From positions 1-36,146 of the IMG/VR virus record IMGVR_UViG_3300027659_000101: DNA of 36,146 bases; one strand, given 5' to 3'. Both the position numbers and the translations under genes were made by a program. The stretch is from a virus. Positions within the stretch are counted from its first letter, which is position 1; every line of letters begins with the position of its first letter. Shown piece after piece: positions 13,897-19,446 of this stretch. The notes under the pieces are model-generated. The model was not told the DNA's origin. It ran no database searches and saw only the letters and a program-made list of their open reading frames with translations.

Positions 13897-13942
13897 GAAC
13901 TGCGGTCGGTTTCGCTCCGACTTCGGTCATACCTCGCAGTTC
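13897..13942 (-). promoter_or_regulatory. Structured leader element E1
   Basis: Minus-strand RNA: 8-bp outer stem GAACTGCG/CGCAGTTC, 13-nt linker, then hairpin GTCGG-AGCGAAA-CCGAC directly against the outer stem. A CCCCCGAAC motif overlaps its 5' end. Confidence 0.7.
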
Positions 13943-13951
13943 GGGGGTGGG

Positions 13952-14281
13952 TTAGAAATCGTAAAAATACCCTTGGTCAGCGCATCGTTTTGGTTGCTCG
14001 TTTTTCCAAACCCAATCAGCCGATTCTGATAAATTAGGGGAGAGACAATCTTTGTTATCATAATAGAAGTCTATCCCTTGTGAACGAGTTTCAAGCCCGT
14101 TCATCTTTGCAACAAGTTCAAAATAGTCCATACCACCAAACACCCCGTAGCCATCGTAAGATTCTTCCATCCATTGATTGCCCTTGTCATCGGTCATGTA
14201 GACTCTGAATGTTGGGCGTTCGGAAAAATTGTTAGCAATTGACTTGTCGGTGTCTTGAGTGTGCCAAGAAAAAAATCCCAT
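13952..14281 (-). CDS. Conserved-looking phage protein MGFFSW, 109 aa
   Basis: It starts MGFFSWHTQDTDKSIANNFS, a start I associate with a family of unknown-function proteins in phages of several phyla (MGFFSWKTQDT-type). It carries VYMTDDKGNQW and DGYGVFGGMDYFEL and is acidic overall. Element E2 lies 21 nt upstream. Function unknown. It is the largest product of the array. Confidence 0.75.
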   Translation of the reverse strand: MGFFSWHTQDTDKSIANNFSERPTFRVYMTDDKGNQWMEESYDGYGVFGGMDYFELVAKMNGLETRSQGIDFYYDNKDCLSPNLSESADWVWKNEQPKRCADQGYFYDF

Positions 14282-14302
14282 AGTTGTGTGGTTTTGATGA
14301 GC

Positions 14303-14343
14303 AACTTGTGGCAGAGTCGAACTGCCATGCGACCATCCAAGTT
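14303..14343 (-). promoter_or_regulatory. Structured leader element E2
   Basis: Outer stem of 6 bp (AACTTG/CAAGTT), 10-nt linker and 6-bp hairpin TGGCAG-TTCGACT-CTGCCA on the minus strand. The loop TTCGACT is a canonical T-loop sequence. The outer stem differs from the family consensus on both sides, a compensatory change. Confidence 0.7.
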
Positions 14344-14350
14344 CGGGGGA

Positions 14351-14548
14351 TTACTTTTTTGTAACGAACACCCCATTGTCGGTTATTTCAACCTCATAGC
14401 CGTTTTTACGGAGTTCAGCATAGTACTCATGCTTTGGCATGATGTAACCATCCATACCCCTTGGGAAGCCTACATTTTTCGGTAATCCCCCACAATAGGT
14501 TTCCTTTACTTTGATTGTGCTTTCCCCTTTGAGTGCGTTGTTATTCAT
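14351..14548 (-). CDS. Unknown protein, 65 aa
   Basis: Start chosen at ATG 14548 (MNNNALKGESTIKVKETYCGG) because it overlaps the upstream stop by only 8 nt. It looks like a beta-containing small protein with GFPRGMDGYIMPKHEYYAEL and ends VEITDNGVFVTKK. No family recognised. Its stop is directly followed by T and CCCCCGAAC. Confidence 0.65.
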   Translation of the reverse strand: MNNNALKGESTIKVKETYCGGLPKNVGFPRGMDGYIMPKHEYYAELRKNGYEVEITDNGVFVTKK

Positions 14549-14684
14549 GGTCGCTTTTTTTAAATGAGTCAATGATTTTTTCTCCCGTACTATTGTCAAT
14601 GTAGACCACCCAGTCTCCTATAGTTACATATAGGCAGTCCTCAGACCTTACATCGATTTCGATGTCTTTAATTGTTACTATCAT
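14541..14684 (-). CDS. Unknown acidic protein, 47 aa
   Basis: Start chosen at 14684 because AAAACACACCAA, the array's conserved leader, precedes it, and element E3 ends 18 nt before. The sequence MIVTIKDIEIDVRSEDCLYV suggests a small beta fold, acidic. Function unknown. Confidence 0.65.
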   Translation of the reverse strand: MIVTIKDIEIDVRSEDCLYVTIGDWVVYIDNSTGEKIIDSFKKSDHE

Positions 14685-14702
14685 TTGGTGTGTTTTAGTG
14701 AG

Positions 14703-14748
14703 GAACTGAGGGTGGTAACGAACCACCTTCGCACATTGCTCTCAGTTC
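14703..14748 (-). promoter_or_regulatory. Structured leader element E3
   Basis: 8-bp outer stem GAACTGAG/CTCAGTTC, 13-nt linker, hairpin GGTGG-TTCGTTA-CCACC. This is the one member of the classical set with GAACTG that lacks the CCCCCGA motif at its 5' end. Confidence 0.7.
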
Positions 14749-14754
14749 TGATTT

Positions 14755-14904
14755 TTAATTGTTATCCCTATAGTAATCAGCTATGGCAATAAGGCGGTCA
14801 ACCAATTGGTCTTCGCTTTCTTTAGCCAATTCTATAAGGTCTTGCTTTGACTCAAACTCATCTCCTGATAATTCAATAATTGCATCAATTAATTTTGTTC
14901 TCAT
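14755..14904 (-). CDS. Unknown acidic helical protein, 49 aa
   Basis: Start chosen at 14904 (MRTKLIDAIIELSGDEFESK) after the leader TAAAACACACAAA. Strongly acidic and helical, with QDLIELAKESEDQLVDRL. An inhibitor or DNA-mimic role is possible but unproven. Element E4 lies farther upstream than usual (33 nt), with an extra 6-bp hairpin between. Confidence 0.65.
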   Translation of the reverse strand: MRTKLIDAIIELSGDEFESKQDLIELAKESEDQLVDRLIAIADYYRDNN

Positions 14905-14937
14905 TTTGTGTGTTTTATAATACCAACATCGGTATTG

Positions 14938-14981
14938 GAACTGCATTGGGAATCGAACCCAATTGAACACCATGGCAGTTC
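14938..14981 (-). promoter_or_regulatory. Structured leader element E4
   Basis: 7-bp outer stem GAACTGC/GCAGTTC, 11-nt linker, 6-bp hairpin ATTGGG-TTCGATT-CCCAAT. A further hairpin (AATACC/GGTATT) takes the place of the usual CTCATC leader part. Confidence 0.7.
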
Positions 14982-14987
14982 GGGGGA

Positions 14988-15179
14988 TTAGGCTGGCACA
15001 TGAGTTGCCAAGTACTTTTGGATGGATTCATATTCTCCAATATTCTGACCATTATCTACATCCCATATTATCCAATCCTTATACATTGCCTTTAATTCTT
15101 CAAAGAGGGCATCATAAGTCATATCCGTGGTGTGGTAGACATCGAATAACTTGCTAAAAAGAAAAAATGAGTAATTCAT
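14988..15179 (-). CDS. Unknown protein, 63 aa
   Basis: It starts MNYSFFLFSKLFDVYHTTDM, with an aromatic N-terminus that is not long enough for a clear membrane span. The middle is acidic (IIWDVDNGQNIGEYESI). Leader CATCAAAACACACTCAC and element E5 precede it by 19 nt. Function unknown. Confidence 0.7.
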   Translation of the reverse strand: MNYSFFLFSKLFDVYHTTDMTYDALFEELKAMYKDWIIWDVDNGQNIGEYESIQKYLATHVPA

Positions 15180-15198
15180 GTGAGTGTGTTTTGATGAG

Positions 15199-15244
15199 GA
15201 ACTGATGGCGGTAGCGAACCGCCTACGCTCTTTGCTATCAGTTC
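15199..15244 (-). promoter_or_regulatory. Structured leader element E5
   Basis: 8-bp outer stem GAACTGAT/ATCAGTTC, 13-nt linker, hairpin GGCGG-TTCGCTA-CCGCC. CCCCCGAAC overlaps its 5' end and touches the stop codon of the upstream gene. Confidence 0.7.
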
Positions 15245-15250
15245 GGGGGA

Positions 15251-15490
15251 TTACTTTGAAATTTCAGCATCCATTAAGTAATCGTGAATGCAATCCAATT
15301 CAGATTTGTTTAAATCATTGTAGTCACTTACAAGGAAGGCTTCGTACTTCTTAATGGCATCTGCCCATAGGTAGTCAAGTTCCCTCTCGTTTCGGTCAGG
15401 CAGTGACATTGCCATGCAGAAGACCCCGTAACTATTCATGTAGCTTTTGTGCATTGCTTGGTCAAAATCGGTTGTGTCAATTTTATACAT
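15251..15490 (-). CDS. Acidic unknown protein, 79 aa
   Basis: It starts MYKIDTTDFDQAMHKSYMNS and contains RNERELDYLWADAIKKYEAF. It is acidic and helical, without cysteine clusters or membrane segments. Element E6 lies 20 nt upstream. No family recognised. Confidence 0.7.
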   Translation of the reverse strand: MYKIDTTDFDQAMHKSYMNSYGVFCMAMSLPDRNERELDYLWADAIKKYEAFLVSDYNDLNKSELDCIHDYLMDAEISK

Positions 15491-15510
15491 GGTGTGTTGT
15501 TTTGATGAGG

Positions 15511-15556
15511 ACTGCCTCGCATAGCGAGTGCGAATGATGGCTGACCATCGGGCAGT
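15511..15556 (-). promoter_or_regulatory. Structured leader element E6
   Basis: 6-bp outer stem ACTGCC/GGCAGT and hairpin TCGCA-CTCGCTA-TGCGA. The 17-nt linker itself can fold (GATGG/CCATC), adding a second arm at the place of a tRNA anticodon arm. CCCCCGAAC overlaps the 5' end. Confidence 0.7.
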
Positions 15557-15566
15557 TCGGGGGAAA

Positions 15567-15860
15567 TTATAAATACCATTCTTGAATAATCATTTGCGCT
15601 TGTGCCTCTATGTAGATGTCACTCATTCCCTCTTCGGTATTCTTTAACCAATAGTCATTACGCTTGACTTCTTCAGTAGCGTTTATGAATCCTTGGATAA
15701 CTGGGTCTTGGTAGATGTGTTCAGCCACTTCGATTATTTCATCCACTGAGGCTATGTTATCGTGTGGCATCTCTTGGTTTGGCATTGAGACTCTTAATCT
15801 TTCCCAAGTCCTTGCGGTGTTTACAAGGATGTAATTGTAGATAAATTTTTCGCTTGTCAT
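15567..15860 (-). CDS. Unknown protein, 97 aa
   Basis: It starts MTSEKFIYNYILVNTARTWE and is helical and acidic, with DEIIEVAEHIYQDPVIQGFI. No motif recognised. Element E7 precedes it by 20 nt, and the leader is CTCACTAAAACACAACACA. Confidence 0.7.
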   Translation of the reverse strand: MTSEKFIYNYILVNTARTWERLRVSMPNQEMPHDNIASVDEIIEVAEHIYQDPVIQGFINATEEVKRNDYWLKNTEEGMSDIYIEAQAQMIIQEWYL

Positions 15861-15880
15861 TGTGTTGTGTTTTAGTGAGG

Positions 15881-15924
15881 ACTGCCTCCGGTCACGAGCC
15901 GGATGCCATCAGAATGGGGGCAGT
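15881..15924 (-). promoter_or_regulatory. Structured leader element E7
   Basis: 6-bp outer stem ACTGCC/GGCAGT, 15-nt linker, hairpin TCCGG-CTCGTGA-CCGGA. CCCCCGAAC overlaps its 5' end. It resembles E6 more than the others in outer stem and loop start. Confidence 0.7.
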
Positions 15925-15932
15925 TCGGGGGA

Positions 15933-16004
15933 TTATTGTATGCATAGTGCAAGTGCCATAAGTACAATAACAATCAGTAGGTAGCTGAGGTCATTATTTT
16001 TCAT
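15933..16004 (-). CDS. Single-span membrane micropeptide, 23 aa
   Basis: MKNNDLSYLLIVIVLMALAL with only three further residues, so one membrane segment and almost nothing else. Its start overlaps the upstream stop by ATGA (16001-16004). It could be a small membrane effector, a holin-like or superinfection-exclusion peptide, but no family can be assigned at this length. Translational coupling supports expression. Confidence 0.55.
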   Translation of the reverse strand: MKNNDLSYLLIVIVLMALALCIQ

Positions 16005-16165
16005 ACTGCTTGAAGTTTGGTTTGAAGAATGAAGAGGCTATATCGTTCCCTTGCCTCTTTGATCGAAATCCCATAAAGGGCAATGTACTTGCGGATGATT
16101 TGGTCATCAATGGTATATGACCTTTTGACCTTCCGTGTTCTGCTGAAGACAATGCGTGGTTTCAT
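16001..16165 (-). CDS. Basic protein, 54 aa
   Basis: It starts MKPRIVFSRTRKVKRSYTID and is strongly basic at the N-terminus, then helical (IRKYIALYGISIKEARERYS). The second part resembles a small HTH-type helix pair. It is coupled on both sides by 4-nt overlaps to membrane micropeptides. It may bind nucleic acid. No family recognised. Confidence 0.65.
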   Translation of the reverse strand: MKPRIVFSRTRKVKRSYTIDDQIIRKYIALYGISIKEARERYSLFILQTKLQAV

Positions 16166-16239
16166 TTTTTAGGTTTGAGTGAGTAATAAAAAACGATGTT
16201 GGCAAGTGTGAATCCGATGGCGGTGGTGAATATAATCAT
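16162..16239 (-). CDS. Single-span membrane micropeptide, 25 aa
   Basis: MIIFTTAIGFTLANIVFYYS plus a short lysine tail gives a membrane helix with a basic C-terminus. The leader AAACCGCACACAC precedes the ATG and the stop overlaps the next start. It is the second micropeptide in this block; the two could act together in the envelope. Function unknown. Confidence 0.5.
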   Translation of the reverse strand: MIIFTTAIGFTLANIVFYYSLKPKK

Positions 16240-16250
16240 GTGTGTGCGGT

Positions 16251-16448
16251 TTAATAATCCCTTGTGAATTCCTCTCTGCTTTTGCGATTGGCATCTTGTT
16301 CATTGCTCCAATAAACGTTTAGAACGTTAACCACAAGTGCTTCAAGTTCCATTCCCAAAATGTGCTTTTGGAGGTCGGTCAAGGTGGTTTCTGACCTCAG
16401 CTCAAATGATTGTATGACTTGGTCATAGTGGCGGTTTGTTTTTTGCAT
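16251..16448 (-). CDS. Unknown helical protein, 65 aa
   Basis: Charged and helical (HYDQVIQSFELRSETTLTDL), ending NRKSREEFTRDY. The leader CTAAAACACACGAAA is present but no structured element precedes it. No family recognised. Confidence 0.7.
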   Translation of the reverse strand: MQKTNRHYDQVIQSFELRSETTLTDLQKHILGMELEALVVNVLNVYWSNEQDANRKSREEFTRDY

Positions 16449-16459
16449 TTTCGTGTGTT

Positions 16460-16636
16460 TTAGTTGTCAACAAATTCGGTTTGATAAATCTCTTCAATGA
16501 CATTGCATTGTTCCAATTCTTGAGCATAGCGACTTTCATTGCTTTGCAGAATCTCTAAGGCTTGCTCTTCTGACTCTGCAACAACCTCGAAGGTGGTCGC
16601 ATAGGCGCGAATCATACTTAACGTGTACTTTTTCAT
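16460..16636 (-). CDS. Unknown protein, 58 aa
   Basis: Start chosen at 16636 (MKKYTLSMIRAYATTFEVVA) because the array leader CTAAAACACACGAA stands before it. The pattern of a beta strand, then AESEEQALEIL helix, resembles small single-domain proteins of unknown function found in host genomes (an AEdAEEALe-type motif). Acidic C-terminus. Confidence 0.7.
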   Translation of the reverse strand: MKKYTLSMIRAYATTFEVVAESEEQALEILQSNESRYAQELEQCNVIEEIYQTEFVDN

Positions 16637-16646
16637 TTCGTGTGTT

Positions 16647-16838
16647 TTAGTTGAATTCAATAGAAAGTAAGTCGATAGAACCATTCAGAAGACCATTCAT
16701 GGTGGTGAGGTCTACAATTGCTGAAGACCAGCCATCTGAGAGGTCGTTTATCTCAAACTGATTTTCTGAGAGGCGGTAGACCTCCCTTGTGACAAGACCG
16801 AATTTCCAATCTTGCCATGTGTTGATTTGTTGAGTCAT
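16647..16838 (-). CDS. Unknown protein, 63 aa
   Basis: It starts MTQQINTWQDWKFGLVTREV. Acidic with several Trp. Element E8 lies 19 nt upstream and the leader is CTCATCAAACCACACACA. No motif recognised. Confidence 0.7.
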   Translation of the reverse strand: MTQQINTWQDWKFGLVTREVYRLSENQFEINDLSDGWSSAIVDLTTMNGLLNGSIDLLSIEFN

Positions 16839-16857
16839 GTGTGTGTGGTTTGATGAG

Positions 16858-16900
16858 GAACTGCTAGGCGAATCGAACGCCTATACAACCATTGCAGTTC
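16858..16900 (-). promoter_or_regulatory. Structured leader element E8
   Basis: 7-bp outer stem GAACTGC/GCAGTTC, 10-nt linker, 6-bp hairpin TAGGCG-TTCGATT-CGCCTA. The loop is the perfect tRNA T-loop TTCGATT. CCCCCGAAC overlaps the 5' end. Confidence 0.72.
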
Positions 16901-16908
16901 GGGGGGGA

Positions 16909-17049
16909 CTAATTAAGGGCTTCAACCTCAGATTCATCCAAGTAAATGACCGCACCATTGTCCAATTTTATCCAATTGTCTTTTGCATCAATAATTGTTT
17001 TGCCAATAAGACTTTCGATTGCTGATTGAGAAAGTGTTGAAATTGTCAT
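16909..17049 (-). CDS. Unknown protein, 46 aa, first gene of array
   Basis: Start chosen at 17049 (MTISTLSQSAIESLIGKTII) after leader CTCACTTAAACACAAAACA; the longer frame upstream would run through element E9. It ends in a beta-like, acidic part (KLDNGAVIYLDESEVEALN). No family recognised. Confidence 0.65.
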   Translation of the reverse strand: MTISTLSQSAIESLIGKTIIDAKDNWIKLDNGAVIYLDESEVEALN

Positions 17050-17068
17050 TGTTTTGTGTTTAAGTGAG

Positions 17069-17112
17069 CATCCCCCATCGGAATCGAACCGATGTAAATG
17101 CCATTGGGGATG
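17069..17112 (-). promoter_or_regulatory. Structured leader element E9
   Basis: Outer stem CATCCCC/GGGGATG (7 bp, completely different sequence but paired), 11-nt linker, 6-bp hairpin CATCGG-TTCGATT-CCGATG. The changed but still paired outer stem is good evidence that the fold, not the sequence, is kept. Confidence 0.7.
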
Positions 17113-17134
17113 TGTAATCAGTTGTACTACCATG

Positions 17135-17520
17135 TTGGCACAAATGCCGATTAGGTCAAGTACAATAGCAACCCATTAAGCCTCATGACTACACTATCCG
17201 CATCCGATAAATCTGAATGCGTGTGATGGGTTGGTTACTTGCCGTCTTGCCGTCTACTAATGATGCCTACTTCGACCAAGGGGTCTTTTCGTGTGTGGGT
17301 TGTTCCCGATTAAAGGAGCAGGGCCGTTTATCACCAATTTTCGACTAAACAAGGGGTTTTCACGCCAAGGGTCAGAGCATCACCAAATGACTTCGTTCGC
17401 ATCCTTCTCTGACTTAATGCTGAAGAGCATCAGTATCGTTTGGGTAGCTATCCGTCACCGCCAAGAGGCGTGGGTGTGTTGACCTTTCAAAGAACTAAGA
17501 TAAGAACTTTCGCTATTATC
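17135..17520 (-). other. Long structured untranslated leader, no gene
   Basis: No convincing ORF in about 385 bp. Many helices are visible: CAACCCAT (17169-17176) with ATGGGTTG (17226-17233) enclosing an irregular CGCAT..ATGCG hairpin; GTCAGAG (17371-17377) with CTCTGAC (17407-17413); ATGCT-GAAG-AGCAT (17417-17430); CGCC-AAGA-GGCG (17459-17470). A tandem CTTGCCGT repeat lies near 17240. It is upstream of the small-gene array and may be its 5' leader or a separate non-coding RNA. Confidence 0.5.
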
Positions 17521-17534
17521 GAGACACAAAGATG

Positions 17535-17548
17535 TGTCATATATGACA
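17535..17548. repeat. Perfect 14-bp palindrome TGTCATATATGACA
   Basis: It overlaps a hairpin-forming GACACA/TGTGTC pair (17525-17540). The half-site TGTCAT recurs twice at 17905-17910 and 17914-17919, upstream of the 68-aa gene, which suggests a shared DNA-binding protein. Confidence 0.5.
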
Positions 17549-17573
17549 TACTGCGAAATATATTTTCAAAATA

Positions 17574-17587
17574 GATTATATATAATC
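17574..17587. repeat. Perfect 14-bp palindrome GATTATATATAATC
   Basis: AT-only core between two other palindromes in a very AT-rich stretch. It could be an operator or part of an origin unwinding region. Confidence 0.45.
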
Positions 17588-17611
17588 AGCTATAATGCAG
17601 TAATAACAACA

Positions 17612-17627
17612 ACGAAAACGTTTTCGT
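17612..17627. repeat. Perfect 16-bp palindrome ACGAAAACGTTTTCGT
   Basis: Third palindrome within 95 bp. The form (CG-A4-CG centre) resembles binding sites of dimeric regulators. No partner site of the same sequence was found elsewhere in the window. Confidence 0.5.
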
Positions 17628-17698
17628 AAATAGTTAAAAATAATGCACACAATATCCACTTTAATTATTTTAGCAGACATTTCGCTATTGTATAGACT

Positions 17699-17905
17699 CT
17701 AAAAAAGTTGATCAATATCCATACTGATGTGTGGGATTATCAGTCCATACATGGCAGTAGATTCGGGGTCTTCGTGACCCTCCGACTTGGACTGCTCAGA
17801 GGCTCTCAGATAGTCATCATAGGTAATATCCTCAATAGATTTTATGTTGGTCTTCAGTTGCTCAACAAGTTGTTGTTGGTGTTTATAGAATCGAAGTTTT
17901 TTCAT
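17699..17905 (-). CDS. Unknown helical protein, 68 aa
   Basis: It starts MKKLRFYKHQQQLVEQLKTN, then is acidic (EDITYDDYLRASEQSKSEGH). No HTH is clear, but the gene lies alone between palindrome sets and is divergent from an HxlR-type regulator. TGTCAT half-sites stand directly at its start codon. A regulatory or replication role is possible. Confidence 0.7.
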   Translation of the reverse strand: MKKLRFYKHQQQLVEQLKTNIKSIEDITYDDYLRASEQSKSEGHEDPESTAMYGLIIPHISMDIDQLF

Positions 17906-18027
17906 GTCATAAATGTCATTATTTTATGTAAAAATCTATTGTTTAAAACACAGTCCCACTACTAAAAACGTAGTATTATTTTTAAACACATAACGATTGA
18001 TGTTGATATGTTTAAGATATTGCTATA

Positions 18028-18333
18028 ATGTTTGCAATGATTAAAAATTGTGCAATTGTTACTGATTTGATTGGGCAAAAATGGGCGCATCATGTTGTTG
18101 TTATCCTGCATCATGCACCACGCAGATTTAACAAAATTTCGCAGATATTACCTCAGATTTCTCCTACCATTTTGAGTGGGTTGTTGAAGAAATTAATGGA
18201 TTCTGGAATCTTATGGCGTGATGGTGATTTGTATACTATGACCACGTTTGGGGAAGAGATAGCAAAGCACGTTATCATCTATAACAAGTCGGTTGCAGAG
18301 ATATCGAAAAAAATGCAGTTCGGGGGATTATAG
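18028..18333 (+). CDS. HxlR-type winged-helix regulator, 101 aa
   Basis: A transcription regulator. TDLIGQKWAHHVVVILHHAP followed by RRFNKISQILPQISPTILSG and LKKLMDSGIL is the HxlR signature, although the usual N-terminal cysteine context (CP-x) is reduced to one Cys at residue 8. The start could also be ATG 18037. Its C-terminus (MQFGGL) is encoded by GCAGTTCGGGGG, the half of a leader element, and its stop overlaps the convergent gene. It is divergent from the 68-aa gene. The target may be the TGTCAT sites between them. Confidence 0.8.
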   Translation: MFAMIKNCAIVTDLIGQKWAHHVVVILHHAPRRFNKISQILPQISPTILSGLLKKLMDSGILWRDGDLYTMTTFGEEIAKHVIIYNKSVAEISKKMQFGGL

Positions 18334-18651
18334 CCTCTTGTTCAAGAGATACCGCCTGATAGCAGATAAGAACTCCCTACCACGGGGAGAGATAGAGAAC
18401 CGACCAGCATCTAACTGAATCAGTTCGTAGGAATGTAGAGCATGAACACTACGGGAGATGGTAGCATTGGTGATAGGATATCCCAACTTGGATGCATGGC
18501 GAAGGAGTGATGCTTGGGAGGTATTCATGGGAAGGTATTGGATGCTATAGATAGCGAAGACCTCATTCGGGGTGAGGGGTGGGATGCCATACCTCTTGGA
18601 TGCAACCTCAACTGCTGAGGGAAGGAGGAACACAATTTTCTGAATCTTCAT
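18328..18651 (-). CDS. Winged-helix DNA-binding protein, 107 aa
   Basis: Start chosen at ATG 18651. LTPNEVFAIYSIQYLPMNTS, then ASKLGYPITNATISRSVHAL and GRFSISPRGREFLSAIRR give a MarR-like winged helix at about 25-95. It overlaps the HxlR-type gene tail to tail by 6 nt. Two adjacent small regulators outside the repressor switch suggest a second control layer, perhaps for the small-gene array or the rightward operon. Confidence 0.7.
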   Translation of the reverse strand: MKIQKIVFLLPSAVEVASKRYGIPPLTPNEVFAIYSIQYLPMNTSQASLLRHASKLGYPITNATISRSVHALHSYELIQLDAGRFSISPRGREFLSAIRRYLLNKRL

Positions 18652-19446
18652 ACACAATAGTTAGGTGAGGTTAAAGAGGAGGGGGTTATTGGGATTACGC
18701 ACCAACGTACGCCATCATCCAAATCCCATGCGCATTCCCGTTTGGTATTGGTCTTATCCCGTTTCATTTCCCCCATCATTTGCACCCGTGATGGGATGGT
18801 TTTGTGCGCATCGTATGTATAACCGATTAGGTGTCAGCCATTACTGAATCGTCCGTACATAATGGTGCATTAAATATGTGTGATAAAACCGAATCCAAAA
18901 CGGCTAAATTGACCCCCACCCGATGCCCGATTTCGACTCCCCATTTGACCCCATACCCACCTGTTTATATGCATTACCCCACCTCCATTTCCACACATAA
19001 GTCTAATCCAGATCTTCCTCCAACCCGTGACGAATAGTCACGACTTTCTGAATAGTGCTGTGAGTCTATTACAGACTATTCTAGGACATCAATTGATCTG
19101 GCAACATGTTACCATTTCCAGACTCACACAGCAAAGATAAACGGGGCAATCTCGATAATATTGTGTTTTCCACAATTGAGGATAACTCTAAATCTATAAT
19201 AGAGTGTTTAGTAATTTCGCCTTCTTGGTTCCACCTGCTAGGGTCGGGGTCCATTCAAAACCCCAAGCTATGTTTATCCGAGGACGGAATGTTTAAGCTT
19301 TTAGCAGGAGCGACAGAGATCTAACTCTCTGCTGGGGTTACCCAGAGCTGCGTGACGGAGTCGATGAACTCAGGTGCAGTTTTCTTCGCAAAGGGAAACC
19401 TTTTAAGCGAAGCTTTATTCAGGAATCTCTAAATCTAGGTGCAGTT
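18652..19446. other. Region without convincing genes
   Basis: About 795 bp. Short open frames exist on the plus strand but look random and run through regulatory signals. Visible content: a C-run-rich stretch at about 18908-18975 (G runs on the minus strand), hairpins at 19026-19042 (CGTGAC/GTCACG), 19333-19350 (CTGGG/CCCAG) and 19386-19414 (CTTCGC-AAAGG-GAAA-CCTTT..GCGAAG), GTTTTCCACA plus operator O2 near 19165-19203, and AGGTGCAGTT twice (about 19372 and 19438). It probably holds the control region of the rightward operon. Confidence 0.5.
19165..19203 (+). promoter_or_regulatory. GTTTTCCACA site and operator-like palindrome O2
   Basis: GTTTTCCACA is at 19165-19174. Exactly 30 bp after its first base begins TATAATAG (19195-19202), an imperfect -7 box covered by the palindrome TCTATAATAGA (19193-19203). 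The layout suggests a rightward promoter that the repressor can block. Confidence 0.45.

Noticed and set aside
13897-17112. CRISPR array from repeated GAACTGC/GCAGTTC units
   Set aside because: The repeats are inverted within each element, spacing is 100-800 bp with genes between, and no cas genes are present.
13897-17112. Integron attC sites
   Set aside because: The arms do not follow the attC core RYYYAAC/GTTRRRY and the only integrase is phage-like, without the IntI extra domain. Only the cassette idea in general is kept as a hypothesis.
17291-17482. 63-aa ORF in the structured leader
   Set aside because: It lies on the strand opposite to the array, crosses several stable hairpins and has the residue make-up of random sequence.
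19106-19324. 72-aa plus-strand ORF in the gene-poor region
   Set aside because: It runs through the GTTTTCCACA site and operator O2, has no coupling to neighbours and no recognisable protein pattern.
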